From positions 1-13,946 of the forward strand of contig JALVPA010000016.1 in the NCBI GenBank assembly GCA_027026055.1: a stretch of 13,946 nt of DNA, read 5' to 3'. Shown here piece after piece: positions 1 through 7,428 of this stretch (the stretch's first letter is position 1; the number at the start of each line of letters is the position of its first letter). The notes beneath the pieces were generated by a model. The model made no database searches, was not told the origin of the DNA, and saw only the letters and a program-made list of their open reading frames with translations. The translations under genes and the position numbers were made by a program. The DNA is from Campylobacteraceae bacterium (lineage in GTDB: Bacteria; Campylobacterota; Campylobacteria; Campylobacterales; Sulfurovaceae).

Positions 1-316
1 TTTCAATATCAACGCCGATTTGGCGGCGAGCAAAATCGCCGTGGCGTTGCAAGCGCGCAAAGTGCTCTTTTTGACCGATACGGCGGGCGTGTTGGACAAG
101 CAGATGCGTCTGATTACCAATCTCGACATTTCCAAGACTGAAGCGCTCAAACGCGACGGTACGATACAAGGAGGCATGGTGCCTAAAGTCGATGCGTGTA
201 TCGAAGCGTTGCGCGGCGGGGTCAAAAAAGCGCATATCATCGACGGACGCGTGGAACACTCGTTATTGTTGGAGATCTTGACAAGCTCCGGCGTGGGAAC
301 ATGTATCGAATTATAA
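1..316 (+). CDS. argB: Acetylglutamate kinase, C-terminal 104 residues (5' truncated by window edge)
   Basis: The reading frame is open from the left edge (codons from position 2) to TAA at 314-316. The visible 104 residues match the C-terminal third of ArgB, the amino-acid-kinase-family enzyme that phosphorylates N-acetylglutamate in the second step of cytosolic arginine biosynthesis. Recognisable blocks are NINADLAA at the cut end, then LFLTDTAGVLD, the GGMVPKV nucleotide-site segment, and the closing HIIDGR...HSLLLEILT...GVGT block. The family is usually near 280-300 residues, so about two thirds lie outside the window. No clear terminator follows. The next gene starts 92 bases downstream behind its own likely promoter, so it need not be co-transcribed. 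Identification is secure from the motif order; feedback control by arginine cannot be judged from this fragment. Confidence 0.93.
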   Translation, partial: FNINADLAASKIAVALQARKVLFLTDTAGVLDKQMRLITNLDISKTEALKRDGTIQGGMVPKVDACIEALRGGVKKAHIIDGRVEHSLLLEILTSSGVGTCIEL

Positions 317-357
317 AACAGAAATATATCGTTTATTTTTGTAAAAATATAGCAAAA

Positions 358-379
358 TATAATCGTTGCGCTGTATAAT
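358..379 (+). promoter_or_regulatory. Tandem -10 boxes upstream of the propeller gene
   Basis: Two perfect TATAAT hexamers lie at 358-363 and 374-379 in an AT-rich gap, 30-50 bases before the ATG at 409. No good TTGACA box is seen at 16-18 bases from either. That fits sigma-70 promoters of Campylobacterota, which rely on the -10 box and AT-rich upstream DNA. An AAAGGA ribosome-binding site (395-400) sits 8 bases before the start codon. Which -10 box is used cannot be told from sequence. Confidence 0.5.
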
Positions 380-408
380 GATCAAAAATCGTCAAAAGGA
401 TCGGAAAA

Positions 409-1590
409 ATGATTAAGCGAACGGTAGCGGCGGTGTTAGCGTGTAGTATCGGATTGATAAGCGCACAAGCGAAAACGGCACACAAAAAAGAGGCCTACCG
501 TGCGGTATGGCAAAAAATTTACGGCGGTAGCGAAGACGATGTCGCAATGGATGTTGTTGCATTGGAAAAGGGCGAGAGTGCGATCGTAGGGACGTGCAAA
601 TCGTTCGGTGCGCAGCGCAGCGATATTTGCGTGACGCGGATGGACGCAAACGGCAATATGAAATGGCGCTTGTGGCTCGGCGGCAAGAAAAAAGACGAAG
701 GCAAAGCGATCGCACGTACGGCAGACGGCAATATCGTCGTGCTCGGGCGTACCAAATCTTTTTCGAAAGCTTATGCGTACGATCTTTATGTCGCCAAAAT
801 CTCTCTGGACGGTAAAAAGATATGGGAGCGCAGTTTCGGAGGTGAACGAGACGAGTATGCGGGCGGTATCGCGGGAACGGACGACGGCGGCGTGATTGTC
901 GTCGGCGCGTCGGAGTCTTACGGACGCGGCGATAAGGATATCTATCTCGCCAAACTCGATAAAAACGGCAAACTTCTACAGGCGCGTACTATGGGTACGT
1001 CGCAAGACGATGCCGCCAACGATATTACGCGCACCAGAGACGGTAAGATGGTATTGGTCGGTTATCTCGGCAAAAAGTATGTCGGCGACAGCGACTTTTT
1101 GATCATGAAACTCGATCAAAACGGTAAGCGTATTTGGATGAAGAATTTCGGCGAGAGTTACGAAGACGAACTTCGAGGTGTGACACCCACAATCGACAAC
1201 GGGGTCGTAGCAATCGGCGCGACGCGCTCCTACGGCAGTTCTCAAACCGATTTGACCGTGATGAAAATTGATGCGCACGGCAAAACGATCTGGCATAAAA
1301 TTTACGGATTCAAATATTACGAATATGGCAATGCCGTCGCTACGACACGCGACGGAGGCTTTATGTTGGTCGGCGGCACCAACACGCTCGGTAAAGGCAA
1401 TCACAGTGTGTATGCGTTGGCGCTCGATCGCCGTGGGGCGTTGATTTGGTCGCATGTCTTCGGAGGCGAGCGTCGCGATATCGCTCACGGGGTGGCGCGT
1501 ATGAGCGACGGTAGTTTGGTTGTCGTCGGCGAGACGGAGAGTTTTAAACGCGCTAAAAATTTCTATTTGATCAAATTGCGTAAAGAGTAG
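409..1590 (+). CDS. Exported seven-repeat beta-propeller protein
   Basis: The 393-residue protein starts with a classical signal peptide (MIKR, hydrophobic stretch 6-18, AQA cleavage site at 19-21), so the mature protein should be periplasmic or exported. The rest is seven tandem repeats of about 52 residues, starting near W34, W86, W139, Q191, W243, W295 and W347. Each follows the pattern W-x-[KR]-x-[FY]-G-G, an acidic pair, a DGG-VVVG-T-S segment, then D-[IL]-Y-[LV]-x-K-[LI]-D-x-x-G. Repeats of this kind are known to form beta-propeller blades, and seven copies fill the whole mature chain, so a complete seven-bladed propeller is inferred. No catalytic motif or membrane anchor is seen; ligand and function are unknown. 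Repeat 4 is the most divergent, with Q for W and MGT for GG. The gene has its own promoter and looks monocistronic, since thrC follows behind another TATAAT. Confidence 0.85.
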   Translation: MIKRTVAAVLACSIGLISAQAKTAHKKEAYRAVWQKIYGGSEDDVAMDVVALEKGESAIVGTCKSFGAQRSDICVTRMDANGNMKWRLWLGGKKKDEGKAIARTADGNIVVLGRTKSFSKAYAYDLYVAKISLDGKKIWERSFGGERDEYAGGIAGTDDGGVIVVGASESYGRGDKDIYLAKLDKNGKLLQARTMGTSQDDAANDITRTRDGKMVLVGYLGKKYVGDSDFLIMKLDQNGKRIWMKNFGESYEDELRGVTPTIDNGVVAIGATRSYGSSQTDLTVMKIDAHGKTIWHKIYGFKYYEYGNAVATTRDGGFMLVGGTNTLGKGNHSVYALALDRRGALIWSHVFGGERRDIAHGVARMSDGSLVVVGETESFKRAKNFYLIKLRKE

Positions 1591-1607
1591 AGATTAGATT
1601 TTTTAGC

Positions 1608-1613
1608 TATAAT
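1608..1613 (+). promoter_or_regulatory. Likely -10 box of the thrC promoter
   Basis: A perfect TATAAT follows a T-rich stretch (TTTTTTAGC), 38 bases before the preferred thrC start at 1651. No -35 box is evident. It lies just after the stop codon of the propeller gene (1588-1590), so thrC is probably transcribed on its own or with the LysM/3D gene that follows. Confidence 0.5.
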
Positions 1614-1650
1614 ATCGGGCTATATTTTATATTAGATTAGGATGATGCTT

Positions 1651-3117
1651 ATGCGATTTGTCGAAACACGCGGAAACGATGGCACCAAACCTTTGTCCGT
1701 GACCTTTTCGGAAGCGATACTCAATCCGAGTGCGAGTTTCGGAGGGCTTTATGTCCCCGAAACGTTGCCGGCCTTTGACGAAAATTTTTTGAACGCATAT
1801 CTGCGTAGCGATTATAAAACGCTGGCCAAAGCGGTGTTGCGACGCTTCGAGATAGATATCGACGAAGCGACGATCGATGCGGCGTTGGCGCGTTACGATC
1901 GTTTTGACGATCCGAACGATCCCGTACCGCTTGCACGGATCGAAGAGGATTGCTATGTGTGCGAACTCTATCACGGTCCTACGCGCGCTTTTAAGGATAT
2001 GGCGTTGCAACCTTTCGGTCATATCCTTTCGGCGTTGGCGAAACGACGTGACGAACACTATTTGATCATGGCGGCTACCAGCGGCGATACGGGACCCGCG
2101 ACGCTGGAGACGTTCAAAAATGCTTCCAATGTTAAAGTTACCTGTCTTTATCCTGACGGCGGTACTTCCGACGTGCAACGTTTGCAGATGGTGACAGAAG
2201 ACGCGCTCAATCTCAAAGTGATCGGCGTCAAAGGCAATTTCGACGATACCCAAAGCACGCTCAAAAGTCTGCTCTCTTCCGAAAGCTTCAAAGTGAAATT
2301 GGACGAAAAAGGGATCAAACTTTCCGCCGCTAATTCGGTCAATTTCGGTCGTATCATCTTCCAAATTGTCTATCATATCCACAGTTATTTGGAATTGGTA
2401 AGGCGCGAAGTCATTGGGATGGGGGATCCCGTCTATTTGACGGTGCCCAGCGGCAATTTCGGCAATGCATTGGGCGCATATTATGCGAAAAAGGCGGGGT
2501 TGCCCGTCGAAAAAATATTGATCGCTTCCAATATCAACAACATTCTTACCGATTGGATCGAAACGGGCGTGTACGATCTCAACGGACGTACGTTGATACA
2601 AACCGAATCGCCGGCGATGGATATCCTCAAAAGCTCCAATATCGAGCGCGTGCTTTACGATCTCTTCGGTGCAGAGCGTACCAAAGCGCTGATGGAGTCT
2701 TTGGCAAACGAAAATCGTTTTGCTTTGCAGAGCGACGAATTGCAAGCGCTGCAAGAAGTGTTTTCCGCTTCTTATTCGGATGATGCGCTTTGCGAAAATA
2801 CCATCGCCGAGTATGTTGAAAAAGGCTATTTGATGGATCCGCATACGGCAACGTGTATCAAAGCCTATCGTACGCTTAGAGAAAACTCCTTGCCTACGGT
2901 TATCTACTCGACGGCGGAGTGGACGAAGTTTTCGCCGACGGTCGCCAAAGCACTCGGTGAAAAAGTCGAAGGCGATTTGGAGGCGCTTATGGTTGTAGAG
3001 AAAAAAACGGGTGTGCGAGTACCCGAGATGATCCGCGCGCTTTTTAATAAGCCGATCGTACATACGACGGTCGTCGAAAAAGAAGATATCGAAAAAGAGA
3101 TGCTTTCTTTCTTATAA
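1651..3117 (+). CDS. thrC: Threonine synthase
   Basis: This pyridoxal-phosphate enzyme converts O-phosphohomoserine to threonine in the cytosol. Numbering from ATG 1651 (488 residues), the N-terminal domain has the family opening RFVETRG and NPSASFGGLYVPE. The PLP-binding lysine is K115 in the block HGPTRAFKDMALQPFG. SGDTGPA follows at 144-150, and a VPSGNFGNALGAYYAKK segment is the phosphate-binding glycine loop. The length fits the long bacterial/yeast-type subfamily. The frame also offers ATGs at 1642 and 1645, but AGGA at 1639-1642 stands 8 bases before 1651, and the protein then begins with the expected MRFVETRG; starting at 1642 would add MML and overlap the ribosome-binding site. The next gene begins 15 bases after the stop, so the two are probably co-transcribed, although no functional link between them is apparent. 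Confidence 0.95.
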   Translation: MRFVETRGNDGTKPLSVTFSEAILNPSASFGGLYVPETLPAFDENFLNAYLRSDYKTLAKAVLRRFEIDIDEATIDAALARYDRFDDPNDPVPLARIEEDCYVCELYHGPTRAFKDMALQPFGHILSALAKRRDEHYLIMAATSGDTGPATLETFKNASNVKVTCLYPDGGTSDVQRLQMVTEDALNLKVIGVKGNFDDTQSTLKSLLSSESFKVKLDEKGIKLSAANSVNFGRIIFQIVYHIHSYLELVRREVIGMGDPVYLTVPSGNFGNALGAYYAKKAGLPVEKILIASNINNILTDWIETGVYDLNGRTLIQTESPAMDILKSSNIERVLYDLFGAERTKALMESLANENRFALQSDELQALQEVFSASYSDDALCENTIAEYVEKGYLMDPHTATCIKAYRTLRENSLPTVIYSTAEWTKFSPTVAKALGEKVEGDLEALMVVEKKTGVRVPEMIRALFNKPIVHTTVVEKEDIEKEMLSFL

Positions 3118-3132
3118 CGCAAGGATATACGG

Positions 3133-4050
3133 ATGAGTCTACTTGCCGTAGCTACGGGCGTTTCCCTCCTTTTTCCCACAATGAGCGATACGAAAAAGTT
3201 GGTGACGTGTACGTTGTCGGATATGCATGAAAAGTCGTGTCTACCTTATACCGAAAATTTGTTGACCGTTACTGAAGAGAAGCAAGGTAAAATGATTTCG
3301 GCTTATTCGAATTTGGAGGAGATGGTCAAATCTTATTTGAAACGTTCGCAAAAATATGCTACATATACGGTAAAAGCGGGAGAGACTCTTATCGGAATCG
3401 CAAAAAAATTCGGTATCTCCGCCACATTGCTAAAATCGCTCAATAGAATAACCGACGCAAAGAAGTTAAGAGAAGGACAAAAACTCTTTTTGCCTATTTC
3501 CAAAGAGGACATGAAGGTTTACGAGACGGGTTTGTATCGGATAAAAAAGGGTGAAAGTCTCATTTCGATTGCGAAAAAGTTTCGTTTGGATTCGAATCTT
3601 CTGGCGCAATATAACGGTATCAAGTATAGCGGCGATATTGTTGCCGGGAAAGTTTTGAAAATGCCTTTTAAACACATCATCGAAAAAAACAATAAGCCTA
3701 TGCTTCCCACAGGAAAAAACCGATATGTCGGCAAATTCGGTTCGCATAGGTTACGCGTAACGGCGACGGCATACACTTCTCATCGTTCCCAAACCGACAA
3801 CACCCCTTATTTGGCGGCATGGAACAATCGTTTACGTCCGGGTATGAAAGCGATCGCAGTTTCGCGCGATCTGATTTATCGTTACGGGCTCAAAAACGGA
3901 ACGAAAGTCAAAATCAGCGGATTACCGGGTATTTATACGGTAAAAGACAAAATGAACAAACGCTTTAGAAAGCGTATCGATATCTATATGGGAAATGATC
4001 TGAGACGTGCGTTGCGTTGGGGAAGACGAAGTGTCGTGATTTCATGGTAA
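3133..4050 (+). CDS. Exported cell-wall protein with two LysM domains and a C-terminal 3D domain
   Basis: A protein of 305 residues. LysM 1 spans about 78-121 (YTVKAGETLIGIAKKFGIS) and LysM 2 about 135-179 (YRIKKGESLISIAKKF); LysM modules bind N-acetylglucosamine-containing glycans such as peptidoglycan. Residues 208-304 form a 3D domain, the double-psi-barrel fold shared with MltA-type lytic transglycosylases, with aspartates at D222 (QTDNTP), D272 (VKDKM) and D283 (RIDIY). It is therefore probably a peptidoglycan-cleaving or remodelling enzyme acting in the periplasm. The start is supported by AAGGA at 3121-3125, 7 bases upstream. The N-terminus is short and hydrophobic (3-16) but has no positive charge before it, an atypical signal peptide. 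It follows thrC by 15 bases and ends 21 bases before the convergent uup gene. Its codons look more AT-rich than its neighbours'. The exact enzymatic activity is inferred. Confidence 0.88.
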   Translation: MSLLAVATGVSLLFPTMSDTKKLVTCTLSDMHEKSCLPYTENLLTVTEEKQGKMISAYSNLEEMVKSYLKRSQKYATYTVKAGETLIGIAKKFGISATLLKSLNRITDAKKLREGQKLFLPISKEDMKVYETGLYRIKKGESLISIAKKFRLDSNLLAQYNGIKYSGDIVAGKVLKMPFKHIIEKNNKPMLPTGKNRYVGKFGSHRLRVTATAYTSHRSQTDNTPYLAAWNNRLRPGMKAIAVSRDLIYRYGLKNGTKVKISGLPGIYTVKDKMNKRFRKRIDIYMGNDLRRALRWGRRSVVISW

Positions 4051-4071
4051 CTGATAGAACGAATTTACGCA

Positions 4072-6027
4072 TTACGCTTGCAACGCTTCGACTTTTTCAA
4101 GTAGTTCGAGGTAGCGTTCGCTCACTTCTTCGTAACGTTTTTCGGTCTCCGCCAGCGCGTCGCTCAGTTGTTGCAATCCTTTTTCTTTATAACACTCTGG
4201 GTTTGAAAGACAGGCGTTGAGTTCGTCCATTTGCGCTTCGAGCTTTTCTATCTCTTCGGGAAGCGTGTCGAATTCGCGCTGTTCTTTGTAACTGAGTTTT
4301 TTGGGTTGCTTGGGTTTGGTTTCGCGAGTTGCGTTGGCGTCGGCGCGCTTGGTTTCTTTTGCCAACTGCGACGCGAAAGTTTCGAACTCCATACTCTCTT
4401 TTTCGAGTTCGAGGTACTCGGTATAGCTTTGATAACTCTCCTCGACGATACCGTTGCCTTTGAAGATAAAGAGTTTCGAAGCGATTTTGTCGACGAAATA
4501 GCGATCGTGCGAGACGAAAATCAGCGCACCGGCAAAATGCATCAATTGCTCTTCGAGGATGGTAATGGTCTGAATGTCCAGATCGTTGGTCGGTTCATCC
4601 AAAATCAAACAATCGTAATGTTTCGTAAAAAGCAATGCCAACGCTACGCGGTTTTTCTCTCCACCGCTGAGTTGCCCGATCTTTTTGGTCAAGAACTCTT
4701 CGGGAAACAAGAACTGTTTGAGATAGGCGTAGACGTGCAGGTTGCTTCCTCTTACTCGGATGTGATCGCCGCCGTTGGGGCAGAAGGTGCCTATGAGGGT
4801 TTCGTCGTCATCGAGCATTTCGCGGTGCTGATCGAAGTAGCCGATGGAGAAATCGCCGCGTTTGATCGTACCGCTTTGGGGTTGCAGCCTTCCTAACAGA
4901 AGTTTGAGTAGCGTCGATTTGCCCGCGCCGTTGATACCGACGACGGCGATTTTGTCGCGTTGCAAAATACGCGTGGAAAAATCTTCGATCAGAATCTGCC
5001 CACCGATCGCGTAATGCAGATTCTCTATCTCGAAAAGCATCTTTTTTTTGCCGACACTTTTGTCACGATTGAAATGTTTCTTTTCGCGTTCGAGTTCCAA
5101 ACGCATTTTGCGTAAGACGGAGGGGTTGCGTTTGGCCTCTTCGCGCAGTTGCATGACGCGCGCTTTACGTCCTTGGTTGCGTTTTTCACGCGCTCTGACG
5201 CTCTTACTGAGCCACTCCTCTTCTTGTTTGAGCAGACGCAGCAGGTTTTCGTGCGCTTTTTGCATCGCTTTCATACGCGCCTCTTTTTGTTCGAGATAGC
5301 TGCGATAGCCGCCTTTGTAGGAGACCAGTTTTCGGTTTTCGACTTCGACGACACGCGTAGCAACCGTATCGATGAAGTGGCGATCGTGCGAGATAAAAAG
5401 TAGCGTGAATTTTTCTTTGAGCAAAATCTCTTCGAGAAACGCCACCATATAGACATCGAGATGGTTGGTCGGCTCGTCCAGTAGCAAGACGTCGGGTTTT
5501 TTCAAGATCAGCGACGCCAGTGCGACACGACGCTGTTCGCCGCCCGATAAAGAGGCGACGGAACGATCTTCGAAGCGTTTGAGACGAAACTCTTGTAAGA
5601 CGCGCTCGATTTTGTCGTCCAAACTCCAGGCGTTGTGGTGATCGAGATAGGCGCTGAGTCGCTCCATCTCCGCCACCAGCGCTTTGTCGTCGAATTTTTC
5701 GGCGATTTCGAGACTGATAGCGTCGTAACGTATCTTGGCCGCTTTAAGTTCGGTCAGTTCGTTTTCGATCGCCTCGCGCACCGTCAACGCCGCATCGAAC
5801 TTAGGGTGTTGCGAGAGCATCTCTATTTGTACGGAATTATCGACGATACGTTTGCCTTCGTCGGGCTCCAACGTCCCCAAGGCGATTTTGAGCAGTGTCG
5901 ATTTGCCACTGCCGTTTTGACCGACGATCGCGACGCGCTCGGATTCTTTCAGATGAAAATCGACCCCGTCAAGAAGCGTTTTGACGTCGTAGCGTTTGGT
6001 AATACCGAAAAGATCGATGAGCGCCAT
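4072..6027 (-). CDS. uup: ABC-F family ATPase, Uup type
   Basis: From ATG 6027 this is a soluble 651-residue protein with two ABC ATPase cassettes and no membrane domain, the hallmark of ABC-F proteins. Cassette 1 has Walker A GQNGSGKST (36-44), signature LSGGEQ (160-165), Walker B LLLDEPTNHLD (181-191) and switch SHD (213-215). Cassette 2 has GINGAGKST (364-372), LSGGEK (453-458), LILDEPTNDLD (474-484) and SHD (507-509). A charged helical linker lies between them (about 245-325). The C-terminal region from about 575 (KKLSYKEQREFDTLPEEIEKLE) is a predicted coiled coil typical of Uup, which in E. coli binds DNA and affects transposon excision and ribosome function. The frame can extend to a TTG at 6051, but that codon overlaps the -10 box; the AAGG 6 bases before 6027 and the MALIDLFGITKRYD opening favour 6027. 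Its exact role among ABC-F proteins is less certain than the family. Confidence 0.9.
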   Translation of the reverse strand: MALIDLFGITKRYDVKTLLDGVDFHLKESERVAIVGQNGSGKSTLLKIALGTLEPDEGKRIVDNSVQIEMLSQHPKFDAALTVREAIENELTELKAAKIRYDAISLEIAEKFDDKALVAEMERLSAYLDHHNAWSLDDKIERVLQEFRLKRFEDRSVASLSGGEQRRVALASLILKKPDVLLLDEPTNHLDVYMVAFLEEILLKEKFTLLFISHDRHFIDTVATRVVEVENRKLVSYKGGYRSYLEQKEARMKAMQKAHENLLRLLKQEEEWLSKSVRAREKRNQGRKARVMQLREEAKRNPSVLRKMRLELEREKKHFNRDKSVGKKKMLFEIENLHYAIGGQILIEDFSTRILQRDKIAVVGINGAGKSTLLKLLLGRLQPQSGTIKRGDFSIGYFDQHREMLDDDETLIGTFCPNGGDHIRVRGSNLHVYAYLKQFLFPEEFLTKKIGQLSGGEKNRVALALLFTKHYDCLILDEPTNDLDIQTITILEEQLMHFAGALIFVSHDRYFVDKIASKLFIFKGNGIVEESYQSYTEYLELEKESMEFETFASQLAKETKRADANATRETKPKQPKKLSYKEQREFDTLPEEIEKLEAQMDELNACLSNPECYKEKGLQQLSDALAETEKRYEEVSERYLELLEKVEALQA

Positions 6028-6031
6028 GGTT

Positions 6032-6056
6032 CGCCTTTGTTTTTTGTGCAATTATA
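6032..6056 (-). promoter_or_regulatory. uup promoter -10 box and ribosome-binding site
   Basis: On the minus strand, TATAAT occupies 6056-6051 and AAAGGCG occupies 6038-6032, six to seven bases before the ATG at 6027. If the -10 box is used, transcription starts near 6044 and the leader is under 20 bases, which rules out the TTG at 6051 as the translation start. Confidence 0.5.
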
Positions 6057-6087
6057 CTCTTTTAAGCCTTGCTAAAGTCCTTCTTGC

Positions 6088-6116
6088 TATAGTGCGGAAG
6101 AGAACTTTTCAAAGGA
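6088..6116 (+). promoter_or_regulatory. Promoter -10 box and ribosome-binding site of the M48 protease operon
   Basis: TGCTATAGT (hexamer TATAGT at 6088-6093, with an extended TG) lies 29 bases before the ATG at 6122, and AAAGGA (6111-6116) sits 5 bases before it. With the uup signals this makes the 94-base gap 6028-6121 a compact divergent promoter region. The ribosome-binding site selects ATG 6122 over the upstream in-frame starts, which would read through the divergent uup promoter. Confidence 0.45.
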
Positions 6117-6121
6117 CAATA

Positions 6122-7417
6122 ATGTTGGAATGGTTGATTGGATTTTATACGCTTTATACGGCGATTAAAATCTATGTCTCCGTGATGCAAATCGGTTATG
6201 TCAACGACGAGAAACGCAAAGCGCCCGTATTGATGGGAGAAGCGCGTTATCTGGTGGCGGGCAACTATGCCGCCGCCAAAGAGAAGGTGGCGTTGGCGGA
6301 GCATTTTGTCGATTATCTTCTTTTTTTGTGGTGGGTGTTGAAGGGGTTCGCTTGGCTCTGGTCGCTTTTGCCCGAAAGCGGAGAAGTCGTGCGCGCCGTT
6401 GTTTTTGTTATGGCGTTTGCCGCGATCAATTATCTCGTGATGCTTCCTTTCGAAATCTATCGCAAATTCAAACTCGACAAAGCCTTCGGTTTTTCGAAGG
6501 AAACACCGCAGCTTTTTGTCGTCGATCAGCTCAAATCAATCGTGATGTTCGCAATTTTCGGCGGCGGTGTGACGGCGCTGCTTGCATGGATCGTCAGTCG
6601 TTATGAGACGTGGTGGTTATGGGGATTTGTATTGGTGCTGGGGACGGTACTCTTGATCAATATCGTCTATCCGACCCTGATTGCTCCGTTTTTCAATAAG
6701 TTCGATCCTTTGCCCGAAGGCGAATTGCGTCGCAAAATCGAAGCGATGATGCTGGAAGCGGGCTTGCGCAGCGACGGCATTTTCGTCATGGACGCCAGCC
6801 GTAGAGACAACCGTCTCAACGCCTATTTCGGCGGGTTGGGTAAGACCAAGCGTGTGGTGCTTTTCGATACCTTGCTTGAAAAATTGAACGACGAAGAGTT
6901 GTTGGCGGTATTGGGGCACGAGCTGGGGCACTTCTCTCACGGCGATATTTGGAAAAACATCGCGCTTACCTCGGCGATGCTCTTTGCGGTCTTTTTCCTT
7001 TTCGGTCATCTGCCGGATACGCTCTTTTTGCAGATGGGGGTTGCGCCCGAAGCGGGGGTAAAGATAGCGACGTTGGTATTGTTGCTTTCGCCGGTAAGCT
7101 TCTTTTTTGTACCTGTGATCAGTTTTCTCAGCCGTCATAACGAATATGCCGCGGATCGCCACGGTGCCGAAGTGGGCGGGAGAGAACATCTTGTAAGAGC
7201 GTTGTTGAAGCTGGTCGAAGAGAACAAGGCATTTCCCAAATCACATCCGCTGACGATCTTTTTTTACCATACCCATCCGCCGATTCTCAAACGTCTCGAA
7301 GCACTGGGATACGATGTTGAAAAAGAGGCGCAAAAGACAATAGAAGAGCCGTCGTTGCCGAAAGAGGGCATTTTCGCGTTTATCGATACCGACAGCGACA
7401 CTTCGCAACGTCATTGA
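6122..7417 (+). CDS. M48 family membrane zinc metallopeptidase, Ste24/CAAX-protease type
   Basis: The 431-residue protein carries the zinc motif HELGH at 266-270, with the third ligand probably E341 in HNEYAADRHG. Seven or so hydrophobic segments are visible, near 3-24, 63-82, 92-110, 138-157, 166-187, 281-300 and 316-337, placing it in the inner membrane. The Ste24-type blocks YPTLIAPFFNKFDPLPEGELR (183-203, matching the yeast CAAX protease region) and SHPLTIFFYHTHPP (374-387) distinguish it from the shorter HtpX proteases. In bacteria such enzymes are thought to act in membrane-protein quality control, since prenylated CAAX substrates are absent; the substrate here is unknown. The acidic tail from about 400 (KEAQKTIEEPSLPKEG) is variable. 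It is the first gene of a same-strand run, with prmC starting 11 bases after its stop. Confidence 0.92.
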   Translation: MLEWLIGFYTLYTAIKIYVSVMQIGYVNDEKRKAPVLMGEARYLVAGNYAAAKEKVALAEHFVDYLLFLWWVLKGFAWLWSLLPESGEVVRAVVFVMAFAAINYLVMLPFEIYRKFKLDKAFGFSKETPQLFVVDQLKSIVMFAIFGGGVTALLAWIVSRYETWWLWGFVLVLGTVLLINIVYPTLIAPFFNKFDPLPEGELRRKIEAMMLEAGLRSDGIFVMDASRRDNRLNAYFGGLGKTKRVVLFDTLLEKLNDEELLAVLGHELGHFSHGDIWKNIALTSAMLFAVFFLFGHLPDTLFLQMGVAPEAGVKIATLVLLLSPVSFFFVPVISFLSRHNEYAADRHGAEVGGREHLVRALLKLVEENKAFPKSHPLTIFFYHTHPPILKRLEALGYDVEKEAQKTIEEPSLPKEGIFAFIDTDSDTSQRH

Positions 7418-7428
7418 GAGAGTAAAAT

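Noticed and set aside
334..349. A/T-only hairpin (TATTTTT-GT-AAAAATA) after argB as a terminator
   Set aside because: It has no G-C pairs, so the stem is too weak for a normal intrinsic terminator. The AT-richness fits the promoter region of the next gene better.
1627..3063. 478-residue open frame on the minus strand opposite thrC
   Set aside because: It mirrors thrC over nearly its whole length, has no recognisable domain and a composition typical of a shadow frame (many F, R, H, I). Its openness is explained by codon use in thrC avoiding those that read as stops on the other strand.
4051..4071. Bidirectional terminator between the LysM/3D gene and uup
   Set aside because: The 21-base convergent gap contains no inverted repeat or T-run.
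4231..4896. 221-residue plus-strand open frame opposite uup
   Set aside because: Its sequence is the antisense of strongly conserved ABC motifs and it has no domain or ribosome-binding site. Similar shadows occur opposite prmC (7528-8163) and ftsZ (13289-13864) and were rejected for the same reason.
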